DNA from: Nocardioides sp. Root1257 | Lineage (GTDB): Bacteria > Actinomycetota > Actinomycetes > Propionibacteriales > Nocardioidaceae | DNA length: 64,000 nt | Assembly: GCF_001425175.1 (NCBI RefSeq) | Contig: NZ_LMDV01000001.1 | Location: forward strand, 434,001 to 498,000 | Direction of reading: 5' to 3' | Notes under the pieces: generated by a model | The model's input: only the letters and a program-made list of their open reading frames with translations | Told to the model about the DNA's origin: nothing | Database searches by the model: none | Shown: positions 55,796 through 64,000 of the stretch, piece after piece | Numbering within the stretch: the stretch's first letter is position 1 | Layout of the letters: the number at the start of each line of letters is the position of its first letter | Translations under genes and position numbers: made by a program

Positions 55796-57937
55796 TCAGG
55801 CCTCGACCTTCTCGTCGAGGCCGTCGACCTCGTCCAGCTCCGCCCAGAGCTCGGCGTCGTCCTTCTCGGCGTCGATCGTCGGGAGCAGGCGGTCCAGCCA
55901 GGCCGGCAGCCACCAGTTCCACTTGCCGAGCAGGGTCATGGTCGCGGGGACCAGGACCATCCGGACCACGGTGGCATCCAGGACGATGGCGACGGCCATG
56001 CCGAAGCCGAGCTGCTTGACGACGGTGTCTGCCTCGGTGGAGAACCCGAGGAAGACGACGACCATGATCGCGGCGGCCGAGCTGATCACCCGTCCGGTCG
56101 AGGCGAGGCCACGCTCCACACTGCCGCGGGCGTCGCCGGTGCGCAGCCAGTCCTCACGGATCCGCGAGAGCAGGAACACCTCGTAGTCCATCGAGAGCCC
56201 GAAGAGGATCGCGAACATCAGGATCGGGATCCAGCTCGACACCGCGACCGGGTGGTCGAGGCCGAGCAGGCTTCCGCCCCAGCCGTGCTGGAAGGCGAGG
56301 GTGAGGACGCCGTACGCCGCACCGATGGACAGCAGGTTCATCACGGCCGCCTTCACCGGGACGACGACCGAGCGGAACATCATCGCGAGCAGCAGCACCG
56401 AGACCGCGACCACGAAACCGACGACCGTCCAGATCTTGCCGGAGAGCATCCCGGAGAGGTCGGCGAACAGCGGGGTCAGGCCCGTCACCTCGACGCCGGC
56501 CGGGAGGTCGTCCCGCAGGGTGGCGACGAGGTCGGAGGTGCGCTGGTCAGCGGGTCCGTACGCCGGCTGCGCCTCGAAGACGCCGATCGCGCCGTCCGGC
56601 GTCGTGACCGGGGTGGTGACCCCGACGACGCCCGGCTCGGCGGCCACCTGGTCGGCGACGGCCTGCGGGTCGGCCTTCGTCGTGTCGACCACCAGCGTGA
56701 ACGGCCCGTTCGCGCCGGCGCCGTACTCGTCGGCGATCAGGTCGTACGCCCGGCGCTGCGAGGTCTCCGTGCTGTTGCTGCTGCCGTCCTGCGGCCAGGT
56801 GCGCATGCCCAGGGTGGGGGCGGCGAGCAGCAGCAGGAAGGTGAGGGCGGCGAGCGCGGCGGCGACCGGGCGCTTGGACACCCCCGCGGCCCAGCGGGCG
56901 GTGAGGGGCTTCTTGGTGCTCGCGGCCCGGTTCTTGCGGACCTTGCGCGGCATCAGCCGCTGGCCGGCGAGGCCGCAGAGCGCGGGCACCAGGGTGAGCG
57001 CCGCGGCGAGCACGGAGATCACGGCGATGGCCGTCGCGTAGCCGAAGGTCGAGTAGACCGGCAGGCCGCCGAAGCGGAGCCCCATGAGGGAGATCAGGAC
57101 CGTGGCCGAGGCGAAGACGACGGAGCGTCCGGCGGTGGCCATCGCCCGGCCGGCCGCCTCGCGCTTGTCGAGGCCCTGGCCGAGGAACTCCACGTGCCGG
57201 GTGACGAGCAGCAGGGCGTAGTCGATGCCGACGCCGAGGCCGACCATGGTCGCGACCGTCGGGGCGGCGGTGCTGACGTCCATCACGCCGGCGAGCAGGG
57301 TGACCCCTGCGGAGCCGACCGCGAGGCCCGTCAGGGCGACCGCGAGCGGCAGACCCGCGGCGACGACGGAGCCGAAGGCCACGATCAGCAGTACGAGCGC
57401 CGCGATCACGCCGGCGAGCTCGCCGGTGCCCTTCATCTGGGACTCGGCGCCGCCCGGCAGCTCCCCGCCCAGCTCGGCCTGCAGGCCGGCGTCGCGGAGT
57501 GGGTCGATGGCGTCCACGAGCGGGTCGTAGCCCTTCGCGCCGACCAGGTCGGGGTCGGTGACCGGCACGTCGTACGCCACGGTGACGAGCGCGGTGTCGG
57601 CGTCGCCGGAGAGGCGCGGCTCGCTCACGGACGTCGCGTGGTCGAGGTTGCCGAGGCGCTGGACGAGGGCGTCGAGGTCGGCCGCCTGGAGGGGCGTGCC
57701 GGACGAGTCGTGCACGACGACCTGTGCGGTCGCGCCGCCGCCGTGCGGCACGTGGTCGCGCAGCTGCTCGATGCCGTTCTGGGCCTGGGCGGCCGGGATG
57801 TCGTAGTCGTCGTGGAACGTGCCGCCGAAGGCTCCCGAGAGCCCGAAGGCCACGACGACGACCACGAGCCAGGCGGAGATCGTCCGCCAGGGGTGCGCCG
57901 CGGTGCTGTAGCCGAGGCGGTGCAGGATGCGTGACAC
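55796..57937 (-). CDS. MMPL-family RND transporter
   Basis: A 713-residue RND-superfamily transporter of the MMPL type with 12 helices in two halves: helix 1, an extracytoplasmic domain to about 170, helices 2-6, a second extracytoplasmic domain and helices 7-12. The characteristic VGLGVGIDYALLLVTRHVEFL and, in the second half, AILFGLSMDYEVFLLSRIREDW carry the proton-relay Asp/Tyr pairs (GIDYA, SMDYE). Mycobacterial relatives export lipids or siderophores. The start is GTG 57937, with an inverted repeat 25-55 bases upstream. A hemerythrin gene follows one base later. Confidence 0.93.
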   Translation of the reverse strand: MSRILHRLGYSTAAHPWRTISAWLVVVVVAFGLSGAFGGTFHDDYDIPAAQAQNGIEQLRDHVPHGGGATAQVVVHDSSGTPLQAADLDALVQRLGNLDHATSVSEPRLSGDADTALVTVAYDVPVTDPDLVGAKGYDPLVDAIDPLRDAGLQAELGGELPGGAESQMKGTGELAGVIAALVLLIVAFGSVVAAGLPLAVALTGLAVGSAGVTLLAGVMDVSTAAPTVATMVGLGVGIDYALLLVTRHVEFLGQGLDKREAAGRAMATAGRSVVFASATVLISLMGLRFGGLPVYSTFGYATAIAVISVLAAALTLVPALCGLAGQRLMPRKVRKNRAASTKKPLTARWAAGVSKRPVAAALAALTFLLLLAAPTLGMRTWPQDGSSNSTETSQRRAYDLIADEYGAGANGPFTLVVDTTKADPQAVADQVAAEPGVVGVTTPVTTPDGAIGVFEAQPAYGPADQRTSDLVATLRDDLPAGVEVTGLTPLFADLSGMLSGKIWTVVGFVVAVSVLLLAMMFRSVVVPVKAAVMNLLSIGAAYGVLTLAFQHGWGGSLLGLDHPVAVSSWIPILMFAILFGLSMDYEVFLLSRIREDWLRTGDARGSVERGLASTGRVISSAAAIMVVVFLGFSTEADTVVKQLGFGMAVAIVLDATVVRMVLVPATMTLLGKWNWWLPAWLDRLLPTIDAEKDDAELWAELDEVDGLDEKVEA

Positions 57938-57961
57938 GGTGGTGCTCCCATCAGGAGGGCT

Positions 57962-57992
57962 GTCAGAGGTGGTCTGGTGGGACGACTCTGAC
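57962..57992. promoter_or_regulatory. Inverted repeat GTCAGAG-N17-CTCTGAC upstream of the MMPL gene
   Basis: Perfect seven-base arms (57962-57968, 57986-57992) lie 25 bases before the GTG at 57937, where an operator for a dimeric repressor would overlap the promoter. No regulator gene is adjacent. Confidence 0.4.
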
Positions 57993-57994
57993 GG

Positions 57995-58010
57995 CGGCCT
58001 CTTGAGGCCG
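57995..58010. terminator. Hairpin downstream of the ABC transporter operon
   Basis: CGGCCTC and GAGGCCG with a two-base centre lie 32 bases after the stop of the last ABC gene, transcribed on the minus strand. It lacks a T-tract, so termination is uncertain. Confidence 0.3.
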
Positions 58011-58041
58011 ACTGGGAGCTGACTTGGAAGGGCTGGGCCGT

Positions 58042-58698
58042 CTAGCCGAGCGGCCGGACCCAGGTGGCGACGCCCTCGTCGAGGTGCAGCTCGCCGTCGG
58101 CCTGCTCGGCCGCCTCCGGGTCGTGGGTCGCCATCACGACGATCGCGCCGCGCACGGCGTCGCCGCGCAGCGCGGCCACCATCCGCTCCCGGTTGGCGGC
58201 GTCGAGGTCACTCGTCGGCTCGTCCGCGAGCAGCAGCCGGGCCTGCGCGCCGAACGCCCGCGCCAGCGCCACCCGCTGCTGCTGGCCGCCGGAGAGCTCC
58301 TCGATCAGGTGGTTGCCGCTCTCCTCGAGCCCGACCAGGGTCAGGGCGTCAGCGGTACGGCGTGCGGCCTCGTCGGCGGGCACGCCGGCCGAGAGCAGCG
58401 GTACCAGGACGTTCTCCGCCGCGGTGAGCGACGAGGCGAGCCCGTTGCCCTGCGGCACGATCACGACCCCCGCCCGGGCGGCCTGCTCCCGGTCCGTCAG
58501 CTCGTCCCCGGCCAGCTGCACGGTCCCGGCGCTCGGGCGCAGCGCCGCGCCCAGCGCCCACAGCAGCGAGGACTTGCCGGCACCCGACGGTCCCGTGACC
58601 GCGAGCAGCTGACCGGGCTGGAGCATCAGGTCGACCGGCTGGACGGCCACGAGGTCGCCGTACCGGACCTCGACGCCGCGCACGATCAGCTCATCCAT
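58042..58698 (-). CDS. ABC transporter ATP-binding protein (LolD/MacB-like)
   Basis: A 218-residue ATPase. Walker A is GPSGAGKSS at 36-44, the Q-loop region VVIVPQGNGLA, the signature LSGGQQQRVALARA near 132 and Walker B LLLADEPTSDLD with the H-loop in MATHDPEA. It is the classical member of an asymmetric pair: its partner ATPase overlaps it by eight bases (58691-58698) and has a divergent signature. Together with the large FtsX-type permease it would form a lipid or macrolide exporter of type VII. ATG 58698 (MDELIV) is chosen for family agreement. Confidence 0.9.
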   Translation of the reverse strand: MDELIVRGVEVRYGDLVAVQPVDLMLQPGQLLAVTGPSGAGKSSLLWALGAALRPSAGTVQLAGDELTDREQAARAGVVIVPQGNGLASSLTAAENVLVPLLSAGVPADEAARRTADALTLVGLEESGNHLIEELSGGQQQRVALARAFGAQARLLLADEPTSDLDAANRERMVAALRGDAVRGAIVVMATHDPEAAEQADGELHLDEGVATWVRPLG

Positions 58699-59581
58699 CG
58701 GCGTCCCTCGCTTCCTGGACCAGCGTGTAGGTGCCGTCCTCCCCGAGGTGGAAGCGGACCAGCGTGCCGGGCAGCAGGTTCTCCCGCACGTGCAGCGGCA
58801 GCGGTAGGAAGCCGTCGGGCGTGACCACGGCGTACTCCTCGCCGCTGCGGCCCTCGCCACCGACCCGGCCGTCGCGGATCGTGATGGTGCGCGGCAGGAA
58901 CGCGGCGACGTCAGGGTCGTGGGTGACCAGCACGACCGTCGTGCCGAGCTCGCGGTTGAGCAGCGACATCCGCTCCAGCACGAGGTCGCGGGCGCTGTGC
59001 TCGAGCTGGCTGGTGGGCTCGTCGGCGAGCAGCAGGCCGGGCCGCGGGGCCATCGCGACCGCGAGCGCCGCGAGCTGGAGGTGCCCGGGGCTCAGCTCGC
59101 CCAGCGGTCGCCCCGCCTCGGCGACCAGGCCGACGGCCGCGAGCACCTCGGCCGGGTCCGGGAGCTCCTTGCCCGCGCGGCGGGCGGCACCCTGCGCGAA
59201 CTCGACGTTCTCGAGCGGGGTGAAGTACGGCAGCAGGTTGCGGCCGGCGCCCTGGAGCATCAGTGACACCTCGAGCGCGCGCATCTCGTCGAGCCGGTTC
59301 GGGCTGGCCGCGGACAGCTCGGTCTGGCCGACGAAGACCTTGCCGGCGCTCGGCCGGAACACCCCGGCGAGGAGGCTGAGCAGCGTCGACTTGCCGGCCC
59401 CGGACGGCCCGAGCAGGCCGACCATCTCGCCCGCGCCCACCTCGAGGTCGACACCGGAGAGCGCGGCCACCTCGTGGCCCTCGGACCGGTAGATGTGCAC
59501 CAGCCGCTGGGTGCTGACCCGCAGCCCCGTCGTCGCCCGGGGCGTCGCCGTCGTCTTCACCGTCTCTCCCGGAGTGGTCAC
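58691..59581 (-). CDS. ABC transporter ATP-binding protein, divergent signature
   Basis: A 296-residue ATPase with Walker A GPSGAGKST at 58-66, Walker B LLLADEPTSQLE and H-loop VTHDPDVAAFL. The signature reads LSPGHLQ instead of LSGGQ, and the D-loop SQLEHS differs from SDLDAA of its partner. A C-terminal extension of about 55 residues (VTPDGFLPLPLHVREN) may contact another subunit. The GTG at 59581 overlaps the permease stop as GTGA (59578-59581); an in-frame GTG eight codons later with GGAGAG upstream is possible. One transporter with one catalytic and one less canonical ATP site is likely. Confidence 0.88.
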   Translation of the reverse strand: MTTPGETVKTTATPRATTGLRVSTQRLVHIYRSEGHEVAALSGVDLEVGAGEMVGLLGPSGAGKSTLLSLLAGVFRPSAGKVFVGQTELSAASPNRLDEMRALEVSLMLQGAGRNLLPYFTPLENVEFAQGAARRAGKELPDPAEVLAAVGLVAEAGRPLGELSPGHLQLAALAVAMAPRPGLLLADEPTSQLEHSARDLVLERMSLLNRELGTTVVLVTHDPDVAAFLPRTITIRDGRVGGEGRSGEEYAVVTPDGFLPLPLHVRENLLPGTLVRFHLGEDGTYTLVQEARDADG

Positions 59582-62500
59582 AGGGTCTCCCGGAGTCGTC
59601 GGAGCTCGGCGCGCGACGCCAGCGCGCGACCGATGATGACGCTGCCGGCCCCGAGCACGACGAGCGACAGCACGACCGCCAGCACGACGGCACCCCACGC
59701 CGCGCTGAGGTCGAGGGTGGAGACCTCGGGGGCGGAGGCGAAGAGCGGCACGATCGGCATCGCCAGCTGGGCACCGAAGAGTCCCGACAGGGCACCCGCG
59801 GTCACGCCCACCAGCACCGCCGGGAACTGGGCGGCCACGGCGACCGAGCGGATCGAGCGGATCGGTACGCCGCTCATCCGCAGCGCCGCGAAGTCGCGGG
59901 TGCGGAACCGCCAGCCGCTGACGGCGCTGACGACCAGCACGAGCAGGGCGATCAGCAGCGCCACGGTGCCGACCAGGGCGGCCAGCTGGAGGCTCCAGGC
60001 GGCCGCGGACTCGTCGTACGAGCGCTTGATGTCACGCAGGGTCGTGGTCTGCGCGACGGCGATGCCGCGGTCGGACAGGGCGTCGGTGACCTGGTCGAGC
60101 AGCGCCGGGTCGTCGTCACCGAACCAGACCTGGACCCGGTCGGTCGCGAGCACCGACCGTCCGCGCTGGAGCGACTCGAGGTCCGTGACGAAGGTGTTGG
60201 GCTCGGAGGCGGGCACCCGGTCGAGGGACCCGACCTTGGCAGCGGGCTGCACTCCGCCGTCCAGGCCGGTGAGCGTGAACTGGTTGCCGCTGCCGCCCGG
60301 CGGGAGCGGCCCGGCGACGAGCGCCGGTACGACGGTCGGCAGCCAGCGCTGCTGCATGGTCATGGGCGACACGCCCTGGCCCTGGAAGGTCACCGTCAGC
60401 TCGTCGGGCGTCGTCGAGCTCGGCGAGACGTGGCCGGTCTCCCGCGTGTAGAACTTGGTCCACTGCTCGGCGGGCCCGAGCGGCACGACCTGTGCCGGCG
60501 AGGTGTCGGACCGTGCGGTGAGGTTGCGCAGCGTGACCGCGCCCTCGATGGTCGCCCCGGGCAGGGTGCTGGTCCACACGCCCGTGACGTGGCAGCCCTC
60601 CGAGCAGCTCACCAGGTGGTGGAAGTGCCGGTGTGCGCTCGCGGATGCGAACGTGCCCAGGGTCGTGTGCAGCGTCTCGCCGGACTGGTTGACCAGGTCG
60701 AGCCCGAGGGTCACGGGGGTGAGCTTGTTGTCGACCCGCTTCGACGTCAGCGTGGAGTCGTCGGCATCGATGTCGAGCTCGGTCCCGGTGATGTCGATCG
60801 GCTCCGCGTCCGGCGGGGCCAGCTTGTCCCAGAGGGCGTCGGAGGGTCCGCCACCGGGGAAGAGGGCGATCTTGCGGAACGACGACGCGATGACCGCCAG
60901 CGTGTCCGGGGCGTCGTCTCCGGGCGGGTGCACCCGCACGACGGGGGTGAGCTCGTCGCCCTCCGGGTCGATGTCGGCGAGGACGGCGCGGATGTCGGCG
61001 AGGTCGTTGCTGTCCACGTCGAGCACCCGCGGCGCACCGGCCTGCTGGGCCGCGGCGGTGGCCCGGTTGCGCTGGCCGACGATCAGGGCGTCGGCCGAGA
61101 ACACCGCCAGCGCCGAGGCGAGGGTGACGATCGCGATGATCCGCCGGGTGGCGGGGCTCCGGGCGGCGTCGAGCATGCTGACCCCGACACGGACCCGGCC
61201 CCGACGCAGCTGGCGCCGGCCGTAGAGCGCGGCCGTCGGGGTGGTCAGGTGGGCCAGCACCAGTCCGACGACGATGGCCAGCAGCCCGGGGGCAGCCAGG
61301 GCGATCGGACCGTCCAGCCCGCCGGTCGCGAAGACGACGACGATGCCGCCGGCACCGGCGATGACGATGGCGTCCGTCGCACCCAGGGCCCACCCGGTGC
61401 TGCGGGGCGGCACCCGCCGCAGCAGCCGCTCGACCGGTTCACGGGCGACCCGGGTGACGGCGACCACCGTCACCCCGGTGAGCACCACCGCCGAGGCGAG
61501 CAGCGCGGCCAGGAACGGCCAGCCGAGCTCGAACCGCACCGACCCGGGCAGCAGCACCTTCGGGACGACCCAGGCGGCGAGCACCGCTAGCAGCGCACCG
61601 GGCACCACGGCGAGCAGCGTGATCGGGAGCAGCTCGTCGAGCAGGAGCCGCCGCGCGCCCCGGCGGCCCCGGCCACGCAGCCGGGCGAGGGCGACCTCCG
61701 GGCGACGCTGCTCGGTGATGGCGAGCAGCACCAGCCACAGCACGACGATCGCGAGCAGGCACAGCTGTGCCATCAGCAGCGGCACCGTCACCCGGGACTG
61801 GTCGATCTGCTCCTGGACGCCGTGCGCGAGATCCGGGAGGCCGGAGACCACCTTGACCGGCGTCACTCCGACGTCGGGTCGACGGTGCGCCAGGTCGTCG
61901 ACCGCCGGGCCGAGCGCCAGGAGCTCGTCGACCCCGACGGCGTCGTCGTCGATGAGGTAGCCCGCGCTCGAGGACCGGGCGTCGACCAGGGCGTTGTCGA
62001 AGCTGTCGCGGGAGGTGATCCAGACGTCGTGCTGCGGCGGCGCGGGCGCACCGGTCGAGATCACGACCCCGGATCGACCGGTCAAGGACTGCCCGAACCA
62101 GTAGTCGCTGACCTGCTGCTCGTACACGCCGACGACCTTCAGGCGTGCCACGCTCGAGGAGCCGTTCTGGTTCGTGCCGCCGGCGATGCGGACCGACGAG
62201 CCGACATCGAGGCCGAAGGTCTTCACGTCCGCCGCGCTGACGGCGATCTCGCCGGGACCGGCCGGACACGCGCCGTCGGTGAACGAGAGGTGGTCGCACT
62301 GGCCGCTGCGCCAGATCAGGTCGCCGTACGGGTCGGTCAGCCCGCCGGGCAGCACCCCCGCGTTCGCCGCGTAGCCGAGAATCGGCTCGTGGAAGTCGGA
62401 GCGGTACGCCGCGGGGAGCTGGTCCGCGAGCTGCTCCGGCTGGGGCAGCGGGCCGGCGTCGTAGAACTCGTCCCCGGGCGTCATCGACAGCTGGACGCTG

Positions 62501-62655
62501 GTGTCGATCACGGTCGCGCCGGAGAGCGTGATGTCGGTGAGCGCCTGCTGCATCGCCCGGTAGTACAGCGGCGCGAACGCCGCGCACGCCGTCATCAGCG
62601 CAGCGAGCGCCGCGACCGCAGCCGCCTGGAGCGGCCGGTACCGCCAACGCCTCAC
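59578..62655 (-). CDS. Large FtsX-family ABC permease
   Basis: A 1025-residue permease. Helix 1 at about 8-28 is followed by a large extracytoplasmic domain (about 30-290) with Cys residues in GQCDHLSFTDGACPAG and a second one of about 330 residues later; FtsX-type helix bundles occur at about 295-420 and 880-1010, with further helices at 430-520. The C-terminal bundle ends RALASRAELRRLRE. This is the single-gene, double-FtsX design, in place of two permease subunits. It probably exports hydrophobic or lipid substrates or acts as a mechanotransducer on wall enzymes. The start is GTG 62655, eight bases after GGGAG. Confidence 0.88.
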   Translation of the reverse strand: MRRWRYRPLQAAAVAALAALMTACAAFAPLYYRAMQQALTDITLSGATVIDTSVQLSMTPGDEFYDAGPLPQPEQLADQLPAAYRSDFHEPILGYAANAGVLPGGLTDPYGDLIWRSGQCDHLSFTDGACPAGPGEIAVSAADVKTFGLDVGSSVRIAGGTNQNGSSSVARLKVVGVYEQQVSDYWFGQSLTGRSGVVISTGAPAPPQHDVWITSRDSFDNALVDARSSSAGYLIDDDAVGVDELLALGPAVDDLAHRRPDVGVTPVKVVSGLPDLAHGVQEQIDQSRVTVPLLMAQLCLLAIVVLWLVLLAITEQRRPEVALARLRGRGRRGARRLLLDELLPITLLAVVPGALLAVLAAWVVPKVLLPGSVRFELGWPFLAALLASAVVLTGVTVVAVTRVAREPVERLLRRVPPRSTGWALGATDAIVIAGAGGIVVVFATGGLDGPIALAAPGLLAIVVGLVLAHLTTPTAALYGRRQLRRGRVRVGVSMLDAARSPATRRIIAIVTLASALAVFSADALIVGQRNRATAAAQQAGAPRVLDVDSNDLADIRAVLADIDPEGDELTPVVRVHPPGDDAPDTLAVIASSFRKIALFPGGGPSDALWDKLAPPDAEPIDITGTELDIDADDSTLTSKRVDNKLTPVTLGLDLVNQSGETLHTTLGTFASASAHRHFHHLVSCSEGCHVTGVWTSTLPGATIEGAVTLRNLTARSDTSPAQVVPLGPAEQWTKFYTRETGHVSPSSTTPDELTVTFQGQGVSPMTMQQRWLPTVVPALVAGPLPPGGSGNQFTLTGLDGGVQPAAKVGSLDRVPASEPNTFVTDLESLQRGRSVLATDRVQVWFGDDDPALLDQVTDALSDRGIAVAQTTTLRDIKRSYDESAAAWSLQLAALVGTVALLIALLVLVVSAVSGWRFRTRDFAALRMSGVPIRSIRSVAVAAQFPAVLVGVTAGALSGLFGAQLAMPIVPLFASAPEVSTLDLSAAWGAVVLAVVLSLVVLGAGSVIIGRALASRAELRRLRETL

Positions 62656-62746
62656 TGTTCACTCCCCCGTGTCAACGCAACCGGGACACGATCTCACACG
62701 TCCCGGCGCCCAGCCGGTAGGTCGTGGTGTCCCGGTTCGTCGGGCG

Positions 62747-64000
62747 TCAGGCGCCGCCGAGGGGGTTGATCCCGGCCTTCTTGCCGGCGAAGGCGAAGAA
62801 CAGCAGGTCGGTCATCTCGAACACGTCCCCGCGCCCGTGGGCCGGGTGGAAGCCGGGGCTGCGGAGCAGGGAGAAACGGCTGCCCTCCATCGACCGGTGG
62901 AACGTCTCGGCGACGATCCGGGCGCCGACGCGCCGCAGCCGTCCGTCCCCGGTCTCGGCCTCCCGGAGGAGGTAGAACCACAGCGGCGTGTGGGCGACCA
63001 GGGCGTCCTTCTTCCGCTCGGACAGCCCGCCGACGCTCGCTCCCCCGTTGCCCTGGAGGATCTGGCGCCGGCTCAGCGGCTGGACGGACACCCCCGCCGC
63101 GCGCAGCCGCTCGACCATCTGCTGGCCGCTCGCGAGCCGGAGCATCGACCCGCGCGTCAGGTTGCGGAAGGCCAGGTTGCGCCTCCGGTCGTCGAACGGG
63201 ATCCCGGCCGCACCGCCGAACGTGCTCGGGGGCAGGTTCTTCAGCGGGTCGGTGAGCAGGGTGTCGATGCGCTGGGCCATGTTGACGGCGGCCGGCGGCG
63301 CGAGGCCCGGTCGGTCCCCGGCGGCGAAGTCGTACATCCGGCGCCAGTCGGCGAGCCAGTTGCTCAGCAGCCGGTCCTCGCCACCGAGGTCGCCGCCGAG
63401 GCCCGAGAACTGGAACATGTAGTCCAGGAAGCCGACCCCCTGCGGGAACCGGCGGTTCCAGTCGTAGACGGGTCGGACCATGCTGTGGCCGAGCCGGAAC
63501 GCGGCGACGGAGAACTCCACGGGCATGGTGGGCATCTCGGTCGGGGCGGCGTCCGGCTGGACCAGCTTGCGCCCGTGGGTGAACACGTCCTCCACGACGG
63601 CCGGGTCGACGATGCGCGGCAGGTAGTCGTGCCGGATCAGCCAGTGGTAGTGCAGCGTGACCGCCCGCCGGGCCTGGCGGAAGCGCTGCGCCGGCGGCAG
63701 CGAGGCGGGGAGCTTGTCGACGACCCGGTTGTGGAACCGGATCATCGCGACGTGGGTCTGGGCGACGATCAGGTTCTCATCGTTGCGCGGGTCGGGGATC
63801 AGCGCCCGCCGGCGCGCCCGGGCCGCACCCGTCCCGACGCGCGGCAGGTCGTGCCCGACCTTCTCGCGGTCCGGACCGACCCGGAGCGTCGTCCCCGTCC
63901 TGAGGTGGACGCCGTCGGCCTCGTAGAACCGCGCCGAGACGCTGTCAGCGGGCCCGGCGCCGTACAGCGAGTCGAGGTCGAGCGTCGGCGACCGGCCCTG
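62747..64000 (-). CDS. Animal-type heme peroxidase (partial, 5' end outside window)
   Basis: An open frame of 417 residues that continues beyond the window's right edge. It begins with a LDLDSLYGAG block and the sequence ALIPDPRNDENLIVAQTH, which carries the distal histidine (about residue 83 of the visible part), followed by MIRFHNRVVD. The proximal histidine is in AFRLGHSMVR near residue 172. This is the bacterial branch of animal (myeloperoxidase-like) heme peroxidases, which oxidise halides or organic substrates with hydrogen peroxide. No signal peptide can be judged since the N terminus is missing. It follows the ABC operon on the same strand but with a 91-base gap. Confidence 0.88.
   Translation of the reverse strand, partial: QGRSPTLDLDSLYGAGPADSVSARFYEADGVHLRTGTTLRVGPDREKVGHDLPRVGTGAARARRRALIPDPRNDENLIVAQTHVAMIRFHNRVVDKLPASLPPAQRFRQARRAVTLHYHWLIRHDYLPRIVDPAVVEDVFTHGRKLVQPDAAPTEMPTMPVEFSVAAFRLGHSMVRPVYDWNRRFPQGVGFLDYMFQFSGLGGDLGGEDRLLSNWLADWRRMYDFAAGDRPGLAPPAAVNMAQRIDTLLTDPLKNLPPSTFGGAAGIPFDDRRRNLAFRNLTRGSMLRLASGQQMVERLRAAGVSVQPLSRRQILQGNGGASVGGLSERKKDALVAHTPLWFYLLREAETGDGRLRRVGARIVAETFHRSMEGSRFSLLRSPGFHPAHGRGDVFEMTDLLFFAFAGKKAGINPLGGA

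Noticed and set aside
1..64000. CRISPR arrays, tRNA or rRNA genes, insertion sequences, prophage or integrative-element boundaries.
   Set aside because: I found no spaced identical repeats with unique spacers, no tRNA cloverleaf or rRNA sequence, and no transposase, integrase or phage protein.

Overview
The window is high-GC (roughly 70%) actinobacterial chromosome. Frequent GTG starts, four-base start/stop overlaps, NarL-type two-component pairs, an F420-type (Ddn-like) oxidoreductase, a PAC2-family protein and a FadA2/FabG4/HtdX lipid locus point to the Actinomycetota. The overall flavour is Nocardioides or another member of the Nocardioidaceae; this is an impression from gene content, not a phylogenetic test. 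I see no rRNA, tRNA, CRISPR array, insertion sequence or phage gene. Gene density is high and no gene-free stretch exceeds about 270 bases.

Layout. 1-7 kb: the tail of a crotonase-family gene, a DUF5996 gene, then a large LuxR-type (LAL) ATPase regulator with alpha/beta hydrolases on both sides, an isochorismatase-like hydrolase and a divergent WYL regulator. 8-12 kb: a DNA-metabolism block (standalone 5'-3' exonuclease, App1-like phosphatase, divergent ATP-dependent ligase, small membrane protein), then a TetR gene with its own operator. 12.7-16.6 kb: a cold-shock-like protein and the FadA2 / FabG4-HtdX fatty-acid locus. 16.6-25 kb: a secreted protein, a repeat array, a Ddn-like enzyme, MFS exporter with HxlR regulator, thioesterase, sigma factor, YcaQ-like protein, GAP-family membrane protein, two tandem TesB thioesterases and a PAC2 protein. 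25-28.5 kb: the fadA-fadB beta-oxidation operon.

28.5-41 kb is rich in signalling: a PAS histidine kinase, an L,D-transpeptidase, homocysteine methyltransferase, a receiver-less NarL-like regulator, an alpha/beta hydrolase fused to a LuxR helix-turn-helix, an MddA-like methanethiol methyltransferase, a saccharopine dehydrogenase, and two complete histidine kinase/NarL pairs around two small membrane-protein genes. 41-50 kb: membrane protein, amino-acid permease, metalloprotease-like lipoprotein, dxs, SMP-30-like hydrolase, TauE/SafE transporter, NUDIX, DUF1684 and a GH18-like secreted protein. 50-64 kb: a 1136-residue SARP/BTAD ATPase regulator, a repeat locus, an aldo/keto reductase with a MerR-type promoter, a hemerythrin-MMPL operon, a three-gene ABC transporter and the 3' part of an animal-type heme peroxidase gene.

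Themes. Acyl-CoA and fatty-acid metabolism recurs (crotonase, FadA2, FabG4, HtdX, FadA, FadB, three thioesterases). Many genes carry a -10-like hexamer exactly six or seven bases before the start codon, suggesting widespread leaderless transcription. The most unusual non-coding signals are two intergenic repeat families: a palindromic TTGGTGACCAA element at about 11.85 and 53.9 kb, and a head-to-head array of 21-base repeats at about 17.1 kb.
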